Shown here in pieces: positions 44,494 through 52,296 of a stretch of DNA of 64,000 nt. The translations under genes and the position numbers were made by a program. Each line of letters opens with the position of its first letter. Position 1 is the stretch's first letter. Source of the stretch: CAUZIZ01 sp965218775 (GTDB lineage: Bacteria > Acidobacteriota > UBA6911 > RPQK01 > JAJDTT01); assembly GCA_965218775.1 (NCBI GenBank), contig CBDCLS010000003.1:1177202-1241201 (forward strand). The letters are read 5' to 3'. Under the pieces are notes generated by a model that had not been told where the DNA came from, did not search any database, and saw only the letters and a list, made by a program, of their open reading frames with translations.

Positions 44494-44929
44494 GTTCGGC
44501 GACATGATCGGCAAATTGTTCGTCCATCGCATACGGAGGCGCTCCGCCGCCAGCAGCCCCACCGAGGACCATCACCGCTTCTGTTGAGGTCAAAAACAGG
44601 CTATAACCGGGGACGCGTGACAGGAACTTCACCTCCGGGTCCATCTGGCCTTGGTTGGACTCAAAGTGAAGAGGTAGTTTGCCGTAACCCTGACGTGGGA
44701 AGGTTCTGGTTTGCTGGGAGGGGGCGGCCGGACCTTGCTCATCCCCAGCGGCGTGAGCCAGCGAAAAGAGCAGGCCAAAAATACAAGCACAACGAGTGAG
44801 AACAGGCTTGCTGTGTGCCACGTACGCAAGGATAGTGCGAAGAGCCGTGCAAGCCAAGGCAGGTGTAGATCGAAGTCGCAAGGATGTGGTGAATGAGCCG
44901 AACCTAGCAACCCTCCAACCTTGTGTCAA
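44494..44929 (-). pseudogene. SBBP-repeat protein, 5' part (split by transposon)
   Basis: About 145 residues: a signal segment (TRCACIFGLLFSLAHAAG) and the SBBP N-terminal domain (KLPLHFESNQGQMDPEVKFL, SRVPGYSLFLTSTEAVMVLG) up to EQFADHVAEL, where the transposon end TGTAACG supplies the stop. A start is chosen at 44929, though a later GTG before the signal core is possible. It would yield a secreted fragment without propeller repeats. Confidence 0.85.
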
Positions 44930-45370
44930 TCATTCTGTCGTCATCTTGGATCACCAGTGGGCACCTACCATTTCGACTATCTCAAAAACACCCAAGAAAC
45001 AGGGTGTCTAACAAACCCTCCTGAAACCGTCCCTCTAAACCCTTGATTTTTCAGGGGATTTTTTCTACGCTTAAGGTGTCTACCGGACTATAGTCAGATA
45101 GACACCCCTCTCTCCTACAATCATCCCCATGCCAAAGAACATGCTGCCATCTACGCCAGGGTTTCAACCCTAGACCAGAACCCCCAGATGCAACTCCAGG
45201 AGCTTAGGGTAGCGACATCGCGACACCTGTCCCTATTCCCGGTCAACCACCAGCGCATCATCCAGCTCAAATCCGCAGTCTTGTCGGGGGGGGGGAGCAT
45301 CGCTCCGAGCAGGCTCCCTTCAGGCCCTGCTGTCTTGTAAACTGTAAGGACTCGGGAAGGTGGACACGGA
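44930..45370. other. Divergent intergenic region, poly-G and palindrome
   Basis: No gene. It holds a long palindrome (listed separately) and a run of ten G (45296-45305) 65 nt before the protease ATG. A weak stem CCCTtgatttttcAGGG followed by ATTTTTT (about 45037-45060) is terminator-like. Confidence 0.5.
45075..45106. promoter_or_regulatory. 32-bp palindrome upstream of the S41 protease
   Basis: GGTGTCTAccgGACTA and TAGTCagaTAGACACC form a dyad with 13 of 16 positions paired, centred at 45090/45091. It lies between the divergent SBBP and protease genes and looks like an operator for a dimeric or tetrameric regulator. Confidence 0.55.
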
Positions 45371-46480
45371 ATGCTGTTTTCTCTGCGTGTCGTAGTCATT
45401 AGCGTTTTCCTCGCCGGGACTGGCATTTCGTTTCCTTTGTACGCTGTCTGCTTCGTTCTTGCTTTCACAACTGGAGGCCAGGCGAACAGTGCCACACAGA
45501 CGCAGAGACCGCGAGTCGAACTCGATGAGATGATGGTCCGAGAGACGGTGGAGACTGTCGCTGCGGTTGTGGACCGCGAGTACTTTGATCGTGAGGTCGC
45601 GTCGCGGGTGGAGAAGGGTCTTCGAGACCGCCTTCAGCTAGGCCGCTATACCGTTGCCGAGTCCGCCGAGGAACTCGCGCAGTTGCTGACTGAGCATCTG
45701 TATGCGATGACGAGGGACAAGCATCTTTCAGTTAACTACATTCCTCCCGACGATGACACGAGGGTGTCGAGCGAGGCAAGACAGCAGTCACGGGAATCGC
45801 GAGCTCGTCGGCAGAACTACGGCGTGGAACGCATCCAAATCCTTCCAGGGAACATCGGCTATCTTAACTTTACGGCCTTCTATCGACCTGTGGAAGCACG
45901 TGAGGCACTCGAGGCCGCAATGGAGTCTCTGCGATACGCCGATGCACTCATTCTAGACATGCGTACGAATGGTGGAGGCAAACCCAGTACGGTCGCTCTC
46001 CTAGCGAGCTACCTATTCGAGACGCCGGGGAAATTGTTGTTCGAGATCGTGCCTCGGGAGGGGGAGACGAAGTCTTACTTCACCGAATCGGTACGCGAGT
46101 CGCATCGCGATGGCCGCCGACCGGTCTTTGTCCTCACGGCAGCAACGACTTTTTCGGGGGGCGAGGGTCTCGCTTTCATTCTCCAGGAACAGGGGCGCGC
46201 GGTGGTTGTGGGGAAAGTAACTGCCGGAGCTGCAAATTCAGGTCGTCCATATCCGGTAAGTGACTATTTCGAGGTCGTTGTCCCCAATGGCCAAGTTCGC
46301 TCGGCGGTTACAGGTCGGAACTGGGAGGGTACGGGTGTAATTCCGGATATCCCAGCGACAGAAGTTGAGGCTCTCCAAGTCGCGCACCGTCTCGCACTCC
46401 AAGAGTTACTGGAAACTACGAACGATGAAAAGTGGGCCGACACCCTACGGAAGGAACTTCGGCGGACTCCGCCCCGGTAG
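45371..46480 (+). CDS. S41-family (IRBP/tail-specific-like) peptidase
   Basis: 369 residues with an N-terminal signal/anchor (VVVISVFLAGTGISFPLYAV). An N-terminal helical domain typical of S41B/IRBP proteins follows (ETVAAVVDREYFDREVASRV, LTEHLYAMTRDKHLSVNY), then the catalytic core: NIGYLNFTAFYRPVEAREAL, ALILDMRTNGGGKPSTVALL, and the nucleophile region VLTAATTFSGGEGLAFILQE with Lys in VVVGKVTAGAANSGRPYPVS. A PDZ domain is not evident, as in the IRBP subgroup. Probably a periplasmic serine protease trimming or degrading exported proteins. It is bracketed by G10 and C21 tracts. Confidence 0.85.
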   Translation: MLFSLRVVVISVFLAGTGISFPLYAVCFVLAFTTGGQANSATQTQRPRVELDEMMVRETVETVAAVVDREYFDREVASRVEKGLRDRLQLGRYTVAESAEELAQLLTEHLYAMTRDKHLSVNYIPPDDDTRVSSEARQQSRESRARRQNYGVERIQILPGNIGYLNFTAFYRPVEAREALEAAMESLRYADALILDMRTNGGGKPSTVALLASYLFETPGKLLFEIVPREGETKSYFTESVRESHRDGRRPVFVLTAATTFSGGEGLAFILQEQGRAVVVGKVTAGAANSGRPYPVSDYFEVVVPNGQVRSAVTGRNWEGTGVIPDIPATEVEALQVAHRLALQELLETTNDEKWADTLRKELRRTPPR

Positions 46481-46630
46481 TCTGCCCCCCCCCCCCCCCC
46501 CCCCCAGAAGGGGAGCGGTTTTCCAAGGCCCCGATCGGAAGGTCGGGCTCATTTGTTTATGGCTTTCGGGAAGCTCCCCAGCCTGTAGACAACCGTCTTG
46601 ACACCTCCTCTTCGCTCTGCTCGTTTGAAT

Positions 46631-46654
46631 GCAAGATAAAATCTGTTATCTTGC
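46631..46654. promoter_or_regulatory. Perfect dyad GCAAGATAA-N6-TTATCTTGC
   Basis: A 9-bp perfect inverted repeat around AATCTG. It fits a HTH-dimer operator or a short hairpin. No gene starts directly beside it now, so its target may have been lost. Confidence 0.5.
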
Positions 46655-46906
46655 GCCAGCCAATCCCCCTCTCTTAGACGTGGCCGCCAGCAGCGGTCCG
46701 TAAGTGCTTTAAATAGAAGGCTCTGCTAAGTATCGGCGCAGAGCTCCCCTTAGCGTACATTTCTATAGCAATCTGGTCGGTACCCTTCCTGGCCCTCACG
46801 ATAACGCTGTCGAAGCTCTCCACGCTGGCCATGAAAACACTTCCTCGCTAGCCGATGGGGATGACGCTGGGTGGGCGGCGACTGATGAGTGCTTGAAGCG
46901 CCTGGG

Positions 46907-47050
46907 TGTAACGCGTCACAATACTTTACCCCTTCGTTTCGAATTGAAGACCGGTGATTTTATCACTCTCCCTACGGCAAACAGGTCGTTCTTAACCCAG
47001 GATAGGATACCTTCGTGTGTACGGCACGATGAGGTATCCCAAAGCAAAAT
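46907..47050. mobile_element. Solo end of the Tn at 40039-44493
   Basis: TGTAACGCGTCAC (46907-46919), identical to the transposon terminus, followed 93 bp later by CCAGGATAGGATAC (ending 47010), the subterminal motif found 107 bp inside the complete copy. The rest of the element is missing. It is evidence for an earlier insertion of the same family. Confidence 0.8.
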
Positions 47051-47206
47051 GCAATAAGACCCCCGAGTACCGACGCAAACCGAAGCTCGAGTGGCACTCG
47101 GAGAGCGCTCCAGGTACAATTCCGGGAGATGGTTCTCATGTTCGGCGTGGTCAAACTGGTCCGTCGTTGAGGATTGCTGAGAACGTGAAGCAAGGAGGAA
47201 ATAACT

Positions 47207-47704
47207 ATGTATGATCCCGTATTCATCCAGCCTATGCGCGATGAACTGACCCAGGCCGGGTTCGAGGAAGTTCGGACGGCCGAAGACGTAGACAGTGCTC
47301 TAGCCGACAAGGATCAAAGCACTCTGATCTTTGTGAATTCCGTTTGTGGCTGCGCCGCCGGTATTGCGCGGCCTGCCATGATCGAATCCCTGAAAAACGA
47401 ACTCCGTCCGGCCCATCTGGTAACAGCCTTCGCCGGCAACGATGTAGAGGCTGTAAATCGTGCAAGGGAGCTCTTTCTCCCCTATCCGCCGTCCTCTCCC
47501 TGCGCAGGACTTTTCCGGGATGGCAAACTGGTCCACATGGTCGAACGTCACCAGATCGAAGGCCAAACAGCGGGGGCTCTGGCCAAGATTTTCAGTAGTG
47601 TCTACGATCGATTTTGTGGCGAAGAGATCGATGAATCGGCGCAGGTCCATGATCCGCTGGCCTCTTCGCGGCCCAAGTCTGGGTACCTCCCGGCCGTCGG
47701 CTAG
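47207..47704 (+). CDS. BrxA/BrxB-family bacilliredoxin
   Basis: 165 residues. The family signature is STLIFVNSVCGCAAGIARPA with the CGC redox motif (Cys48-Gly-Cys50), preceded by LTQAGFEEVRTAEDVDSAL and followed by FAGNDVEAVNRARELF, PSSPCAGLFRDGKLVHMVER and the end KIFSSVYDRFC. Known bacilliredoxins remove bacillithiol from proteins or act as small thiol-disulfide oxidoreductases. After YDRFC about 28 extra residues follow that are not part of the family and probably derive from a fused neighbouring sequence. AAGGAGGAAATAACT precedes the ATG. Confidence 0.92.
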   Translation: MYDPVFIQPMRDELTQAGFEEVRTAEDVDSALADKDQSTLIFVNSVCGCAAGIARPAMIESLKNELRPAHLVTAFAGNDVEAVNRARELFLPYPPSSPCAGLFRDGKLVHMVERHQIEGQTAGALAKIFSSVYDRFCGEEIDESAQVHDPLASSRPKSGYLPAVG

Positions 47705-47712
47705 CCAATAGC

Positions 47713-48027
47713 GTTGTAGGCCAATGGCCGGTCACATCGAGTGGAGACACCTACTTCACTGTTGCGGAACCGGATGACTTTGTCTCTCTAACCGGAGTAA
47801 AAGTCCTGGGAATCGCAAGGGGTAACCTCGACCCTGCAACCTACACCGTAACAGGGCGTGTGGCTGCAGATGGTGAGAACTCTCAATGCTATGACCAGCG
47901 GGCCGACGACTACCCAGTGGCGCTGGTCAACAATAACCTCGTCGAAATCGACATTACGTCAACGCAGAAACGCCGGAAAATCGTTGTTTTGGACCCGCAT
48001 AACCTGCGATTCCTTGACGTGCTTTAA
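47713..48027 (+). pseudogene. Secreted-protein C-terminal remnant
   Basis: The open frame without a start reads VVGQWPVTSSGDTYFTVAEP, DDFVSLTGVKVLGIARGNLD and VEIDITSTQKRRKIVVLDPH to a stop. It has the beta-strand alternation of a secreted adhesive or Ig-like domain, but no family is assigned. It overlaps the shifted tail of the bacilliredoxin gene, so a rearrangement joined the two. Confidence 0.3.
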
Positions 48028-48050
48028 ATTCCGTTTCGTGTCTTCTCCTC

Positions 48051-48206
48051 ATGAAAGTACTTGTCGAGATGATCGCGAAGGCGTTGGTGGACGATCCCGA
48101 TCAGGTGACTGTAACCGAGCAGCGACGTATCGAGTGTGCCGCGACAAGCAGGAAAACAACAGAGACAAGGCCTAGGAGTAATTTCCCAGGCCCTGTCCAA
48201 CCCTAG
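48051..48206 (+). pseudogene. khpA: khpA N-terminal fragment
   Basis: MKVLVEMIAKALVDDPDQVT followed by VTEQ is the N-terminus of the small KH-domain RNA-binding protein KhpA (usually about 75 residues). Directly afterwards, where the first KH strands should lie, the sequence diverges to RRIECAATSRKTTETRPRS and stops. The gene is broken. Confidence 0.7.
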
Positions 48207-48424
48207 TAAATACCTACCACTACTAGGATCACTGCGTGTTGGATTTCTCTAACCCCAAAAGGTACCACACCGCTAGGTAAGCGGTATAGACTTTAGTCCC
48301 AGGCCCTGAATAGGCCGACAAACTTTTAAACCAAGCCCTTTATTTTCTATCACTTCCAAGCGACAGGATATCTTGTCGACAAGAGAGGTTGACAAGACAC
48401 CCCAAATGGTCCGCAGATGAAGTC
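48207..48424. other. Intergenic sequence before the ISKra4 relic
   Basis: Nothing recognised beyond short palindromic bits (AGGCCTAGG, TACTAGG). It separates the khpA fragment from the ISKra4 relic. Confidence 0.3.
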
Positions 48425-48514
48425 AGACAGACAACCCCCCGACAGGTGTCGGGATTGTTGGTTATGTCTAAGAAATGGACAACGAGTTTGCCGATTGGTT
48501 GACCAATATGATGA

Positions 48515-49232
48515 TCGGTATCCAAGGTGGCGGCACTTTCGATCGCGGCGGTGTAGGTAACCGAGTCCGGATCTCGCAGGGGCCGGCCCTGCTCATCACG
48601 CTTTTCCGCACTCCAAACCGTACAGAGCTTGGCCTCTCGGGTCCGGGCCGAGCCATCCGGTTGTTTGCCTGCTCGCCCTTGCAGTTCGGGCGCTCGCATG
48701 GGCACGCCCGTGCCGTCGATTCCCAGATAGAGCGTCGGAGGAGGAGGGGCCGGCGACTCCGGCTCTACCCCCTCGCGCTCATAGTGAGCGATTTCCTCTC
48801 CCAGGGACTCCGCACACCGTTCCACTTGCTTGGCCCCCACTTCAACCCCGGCTAATTCGTCCAGCGTTGACTGCTTTCTTGAAAGCTGACGAGGGAGGCG
48901 GCTGCCCCCACCATCCGCATCAGGGCGGGAGACAAGGAGCTGTCTTCCAATCCCAGCTCTCGGTCTCGAGGACAAAGACCTTCGCCGCAATCCGGACAGT
49001 GATAATAAGCGCGCTGCAATCGCATCGGCCCCAACACGGTCGTAAACTGCTTCTCTCGCCGACCCGCGTACCGGGCTCGTCCTCCACAGGGGCAGCTGAG
49101 TCCGGTGACGGTATCCGTATGATCCTGGTTGAGATGAGCTTCCACCGTCCGGGCCGCTACCTCCAAGACTTGGCGCCGGACCGCGGTCTCCAAGGCTTCA
49201 AAGTCCAGGGCCTTGGCCGCCGCGGGCCCCAT
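48515..49232 (-). pseudogene. ISKra4 transposase, frameshifted and truncated
   Basis: The N-terminal part reads ALDFEALETAVRRQVLEVAA, CPCGGRARYAGRREKQFTTV and YYHCPDCGEGLCPRDRELGL (zinc-binding region). After VSFQESS it continues in another frame with TLDELAGVEVGAKQVERCAE and TLYLGIDGTGVPMRAPELQG, which contains the first catalytic Asp. Homology stops at SAATLDTD, about halfway through a normal transposase. Confidence 0.8.
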
Positions 49233-49651
49233 CAGGACCTGGATTTCTTGCTGGACTTCCTGCGCGAGCGTCTTTTGGAGCCCTTTTTTTCGGCCCTGCG
49301 GGCCGGGGCGGCCTCCAGCTTGGCCTGACAGATTTGCTCGCTGACCTCCACCAGCTCCTGCAGCAAGCTCCGCAATCGGTGATACTCCGCGATCTGCTCC
49401 CGGGTTTGTTCGACCGTGGGCCCCGGCGGAATGATCTTGGTCACGGTTTTCTCGCCCACGCGACGGGTCAAGGAGAAGCTGGGCCCGTGGCCTGGGGCCC
49501 CGGGCTGGGCACAGTGACAGTTGGCTTTGCCACAGCGGCGGTAACGTGCCGCCAGGAATCCTGGACGCAGATCACCCAGCTTGAGCAAGGCTTGTTTCAA
49601 CTGCTGGCGCCGTTGTTCGAGTTGGACCTGAGGGGAAGCGTCTTGGGACAT
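49232..49651 (-). CDS. DUF6788-type protein of ISKra4
   Basis: 139 residues: QLKQALLKLGDLRPGFLAAR, YRRCGKANCHCAQPGAPGHG (a CxxxxCxC metal-binding-like motif), VTKIIPPGPTVEQTREQIAE and a highly basic tail (KKGSKRRSRRKSSKKSRS). This accessory ORF regularly precedes ISKra4-like transposase genes; its function is unknown. Intact here, but the partner gene is broken. The stop is adjacent to the transposase start. Confidence 0.75.
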   Translation of the reverse strand: MSQDASPQVQLEQRRQQLKQALLKLGDLRPGFLAARYRRCGKANCHCAQPGAPGHGPSFSLTRRVGEKTVTKIIPPGPTVEQTREQIAEYHRLRSLLQELVEVSEQICQAKLEAAPARRAEKKGSKRRSRRKSSKKSRS

Positions 49652-49742
49652 AGGTATCCTCCTGTCTGACAGTTAATATCCCTGTCAGACAGTCTAGCCT
49701 CAATCCCTGACGTCCTCTGGCCTTCATCAACGCCCTCACTTT

Positions 49743-49832
49743 CCTGTCGTGCACCCGTCTCGCCCCGTCAGGAAACCATAGGGAGCACTTGCCCCCGCGC
49801 CAAGTACCAGGACCGTGCGACGCTGAATCAAA
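49743..49832 (-). pseudogene. SIR2-like domain N-terminal fragment
   Basis: The minus strand reads RRTVLVLGAGASAPYGFLTG, the nucleotide-binding start typical of SIR2-like proteins such as those in antiphage systems (GAGASxPYGFPTG). Everything beyond is lost at the ISKra4 relic. It may be a trace of a former defence gene. Confidence 0.55.
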
Positions 49833-49953
49833 GACTTCCTCCGCGTCCTGCGAACCCTCGTAGACCGGGAAATTGAGCTGGAGTATAGCGTGTAAGGACC
49901 AGAACCAGAGTTCGTGTCATGAGCCGCCACCTGTGACGGGCTGACTCGACGGC

Positions 49954-49995
49954 CAGCCCGGGCCTTATGTTGTATTTCAACAGCAATCTGGTCGC
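49954..49995 (+). repeat. Repeat C, copy 1 (short)
   Basis: CAGCCCGGGCCTTATGTTGT followed by ATTTCAACAGCAATCTGGTC matches the complements of 50643-50690 and 51477-51525. It is only the terminator-distal part of the repeat. Confidence 0.7.
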
Positions 49996-50020
49996 CGGTG
50001 CGGTGGAGTAGGGGAGTACC

Positions 50021-50713
50021 TTAAACGGAAATCCGCTCCACGATATTGCGCGTCACCCGCCGCCGCCTCCGATCGTAAAGCCGGGTGGTTCGCGGATCGG
50101 CATGGCCGGCCAGGTGCTGGACGTCCTCGAGCGAGACCCCTTGGCTCAGCAAGTCAGTAATGCCAGCGACGCGAAACGAATGACCTGAGAGCTCCGGCGG
50201 CAGCCCCACATCGCGCATCCGCCGCTTGACCATCCGGTAGACGTCATTGGTCGTCAGAGCCTTCTTCGTCAGCCGCTTCTCTTTTCGGATGGCGGTGCGA
50301 AAGAGGGGACTGTCCTTCGGGGCATCGCGCAGGCCGGCCGCCTCCAGATACTCCCACAGGTACCCCTGCAGATCGTGCCGGACTGGAATCTCCCGAGACT
50401 TGCCTCCCTTTTCGTGAAAGCGCAGGGACCACTGCTCCTCGATAAAGTAGAAGTCCCGCCGTCGGAGCTTAGCCACCGCGCCGCCACGGGCCGTGGTGTA
50501 AATCATGACGGCAATCAGAGCGCGATCGCGAAGGCCTACCACCTGAGAGGTGGCAATCGAGTCCAAGAGCTTTCTGGCCTGGGGCACAGTGATCTCTGGA
50601 GTTTTCCCCTCGACAACCTGATAGCGTTCCCGGGGTAGCGCCCAGATTGCTGTAAAAATACAACATAAGGCCTGGGCTGGCCCAAGCGGGCCTTTCTCGT
50701 CAACCTGGCACAT
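50021..50713 (-). CDS. Tyrosine recombinase catalytic domain, 5'-truncated
   Basis: 230 residues whose catalytic half is complete: first Arg in YTTARGGAVAKLRRRD, Lys in FHEKGGKSREIPV, HSFR in ELSGHSFRVAGITDLLSQGV, His and nucleophile Tyr in HLAGHADPRTTRLYDRR. The first 25 or so residues (MCQVDEKGPLGPAQALCC...) are translated from repeat C, that is, the 3' end and terminator of a serine recombinase gene. The N-terminal core-binding domain is therefore gone. Such a protein might bind poorly and is probably inactive. Confidence 0.75.
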   Translation of the reverse strand: MCQVDEKGPLGPAQALCCIFTAIWALPRERYQVVEGKTPEITVPQARKLLDSIATSQVVGLRDRALIAVMIYTTARGGAVAKLRRRDFYFIEEQWSLRFHEKGGKSREIPVRHDLQGYLWEYLEAAGLRDAPKDSPLFRTAIRKEKRLTKKALTTNDVYRMVKRRMRDVGLPPELSGHSFRVAGITDLLSQGVSLEDVQHLAGHADPRTTRLYDRRRRRVTRNIVERISV

Positions 50714-50740
50714 CTTGCGAGCCTCGATGAAGTGGTGGGC
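50643..50740. repeat. Repeat C, copy 2
   Basis: Similar to 51477-51570: AGATTGCTGTAAAAATACAA, the GCCTGGGCTGGCCCAAGCGG hairpin region and the complement of the end of a serine-recombinase gene (HHFIEARK). It supplies the false N-terminus of the tyrosine recombinase. Confidence 0.75.
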
Positions 50741-50814
50741 GTGCTTCGATCAGAAGTACGGCTCGAAGGCCGACCACGACACTGCTCCGCTGGTCGATGT
50801 GGCCGCATCCAGCC

Positions 50815-50924
50815 TGTTTCAACGCCAACAACCAATCCGCCGGACCGGGCCAAATGCGGGGCGCAACGAGCCCTGCCCGTGCGGCAGCGGCAAGAAGTAC
50901 AAGAAATGTTGTGGCGCTCACTGA
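50815..50924 (+). pseudogene. SEC-C motif fragment (SecA-like C-terminus)
   Basis: The + frame ends RRTGPNAGRNEPCPCGSGKK followed by YKKCCGAH and a stop. The CxC...CC SEC-C zinc motif after GRN(D/E)P is the usual C-terminus of SecA and of several SEC-C proteins. Only the last ~35 residues are recognisable; the upstream sequence is repeat C. Confidence 0.65.
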
Positions 50925-50951
50925 CTCACTCAGCCAGACTCACGGACACGC

Positions 50952-51509
50952 ATGTCTTTCATTGTGGACATTGATCTCGACTATTTCCGCCTGTTCAAGG
51001 CCCCCCTGAGACGGCTCGACCAAGTCCTGAAATGTGCGGGGCGACCCGTGGACTTTATCGTGGACCATCACCACGAGGTAGTAGAACGCTGGGAGACGGC
51101 AATAAGCGAAGGCTTCATCGGGACTCCGACGTTTATCCTTCACATTGATGAGCACCACGATATGCTCGGCGAACAGCTGCCGATGAATTTGGGAAACTTT
51201 ATGTACTTCGTAATGCAGAAGTGGAGCCATTGTCACGTGTGTTGGTTGACCAAGGAACCTATCGATCACCCAGCTATGTGGCTATCGGAAGAGGCCTGGG
51301 AGTCGGTGCGCGCCAGATGGCGTTCGGTGTCACGCCTCGACTCCAGGTGGCCCCAGCCTGACTTGGTGTCAGTCTGCACCAGCCCCGGGTTTATTGAGGA
51401 ATCTCTCTCGCGTCGTCTTCTGCAGCGGATAGCTGAGGGTCCCGGCCGAACAACGAAAACGAGACGGAATGGGGGTAGCGACCAGATTGCCTGTTTAAAT
51501 ACAACATAA
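50952..51509 (+). CDS. UPF0489-family protein, 3'-truncated
   Basis: MSFIVDIDLDYFRLFKAPLR, then VDFIVDHHHEVVERWETAIS and TFILHIDEHHDMLGEQLPMN are the conserved N-terminal blocks of the UPF0489 family. Its Asp/His clusters resemble the metal site of arginase-fold hydrolases. From about 51477 the frame runs into repeat C (…GGSDQIACLNTT), so the natural C-terminus is missing. Likely non-functional. Function of the family is not established. Confidence 0.7.
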   Translation: MSFIVDIDLDYFRLFKAPLRRLDQVLKCAGRPVDFIVDHHHEVVERWETAISEGFIGTPTFILHIDEHHDMLGEQLPMNLGNFMYFVMQKWSHCHVCWLTKEPIDHPAMWLSEEAWESVRARWRSVSRLDSRWPQPDLVSVCTSPGFIEESLSRRLLQRIAEGPGRTTKTRRNGGSDQIACLNTT

Positions 51510-51535
51510 GGCCCGGGCTGTCCCAAGCGGGCCTT
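51508..51535 (-). terminator. Hairpin after the serine-recombinase fragment
   Basis: AAGGCCCG (51508-51515) pairs with CGGGCCTT (51528-51535) just after the stop on the minus strand. It fits a terminator stem, but the following sequence is only moderately T-rich. Confidence 0.55.
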
Positions 51536-51539
51536 CTCG

Positions 51540-51686
51540 TCAGCCTGGCCCGATCTTGTGCGTCTCGATGAAGTGGTAAAGGGCGGAACGGGAGACGTCC
51601 AGGATCTTGGCAATTGAGGCCTTCGAGACTTCCTTGCCCAATAGCATCCGGATGTCTTTCTCCTTGCCGTCCAGCTTGGATTTTCC
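51540..51686 (-). pseudogene. Serine recombinase (resolvase) C-terminal HTH
   Basis: The minus strand reads KSKLDGKEKDIRMLLGKEVS followed by KASIAKILDVSRSALYHFIE and THKI, then a stop. This is the C-terminal DNA-binding domain of a Pin/Tn3-type resolvase. The catalytic N-terminal domain with the nucleophile Ser is missing. Confidence 0.8.
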
Positions 51687-51813
51687 TCAGGCCCCCTGTC
51701 CCATGAAGAACCGTTGTGGGGCACTTGCCTTAAGTCCTAGCCTTCAGTAGTTTCAGGCAATTCTTGGGTGACACTGGTCCCGGGCGCATCCTTAGCTCCG
51801 CTCCAGTGAAGCC

Positions 51814-52296
51814 TCACTTCCTCTTTGCGCCGAGGAGCCGGAAGGTCGTGATGAGTTCCGGTACAGCTACGTCAGCCGAAGTCATTTCTCCTCGGACGTT
51901 CCTGAAATCTCCGGTGCCGCCGCCGACGGCCCGGGGGATGAAGTTGTCGCCAAAGGCTTCTACTCCTTGAACCTCAATGGACCCCCGTCCGTCAATCTGA
52001 AACGACTGGGAAACAACTACTTCGTTATCGAGTGTACCCGGTGCGGTCTGCCAACCCCAGCAATGAAAGACACCTGCCGGGGTGCAATCCGGCCCCTGCT
52101 GTTCTTCGCAGATCGTACCTCTAATGTAAAACGCCGAGCCGCCTCGAGTGCCTGGGGGAGCAAAGTCTGGCGGTGGGTCGAGGATGATACGAAGTCTCAG
52201 ATGGTTTCGATTGCCGTTTGCCAGAACCTCCGTGCCCGCCAAACCGCACAAGAGCGTTACGACAACTCCGAGAGCAAACATTCTTCGGGTGAACAT
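51814..52296 (-). CDS. Secreted allene-oxide-cyclase/dirigent-like protein
   Basis: 160 residues with a signal peptide (MFALGVVVTLLCGLAGTEVL A-N-G). The body has the strand pattern of the AOC barrel: GSAFYIRGTICEEQQG, WGWQTAPGTLDNEVVVSQSF, and the recognisable AVGGGTGDFRNVRGEMTSAD. Bacterial members are secreted lipocalin-like barrels of unknown ligand. GGAGG lies 8 nt before the ATG. Flanked by recombinase and Tn3 debris, but itself intact. Confidence 0.7.
   Translation of the reverse strand: MFTRRMFALGVVVTLLCGLAGTEVLANGNRNHLRLRIILDPPPDFAPPGTRGGSAFYIRGTICEEQQGPDCTPAGVFHCWGWQTAPGTLDNEVVVSQSFQIDGRGSIEVQGVEAFGDNFIPRAVGGGTGDFRNVRGEMTSADVAVPELITTFRLLGAKRK

Larger units (their letters stand above)
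46481..47206. other. Gene-free region with poly-C, dyad and transposon relic
   Basis: A run of 21 C (46485-46505) begins 4 nt after the protease stop. A perfect 9-bp dyad lies at 46631-46654 and a solo transposon end at 46907-47050. No gene is recognised. Confidence 0.6.
48425..49695 (-). mobile_element. ISKra4-family element, internally deleted
   Basis: Two consecutive minus-strand genes (a DUF6788-type small ORF and the ISKra4 transposase) with GTCAGACAG near the left edge (48421-48432) and CTGTCAGACAG near the right (49683-49693). The transposase C-terminal half is missing, so the copy cannot move by itself. Confidence 0.7.
49696..50020. other. Junction region with SIR2 and repeat C fragments
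   Basis: Apart from the SIR2 fragment it holds a short repeat C piece at 49954-49995. No intact gene. Confidence 0.4.
51477..51686. repeat. Repeat C, copy 3 (longest)
   Basis: Contains the AGATTGCCTGTTTAAATACA block, the hairpin and the full serine-recombinase 3' coding fragment. Confidence 0.75.
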
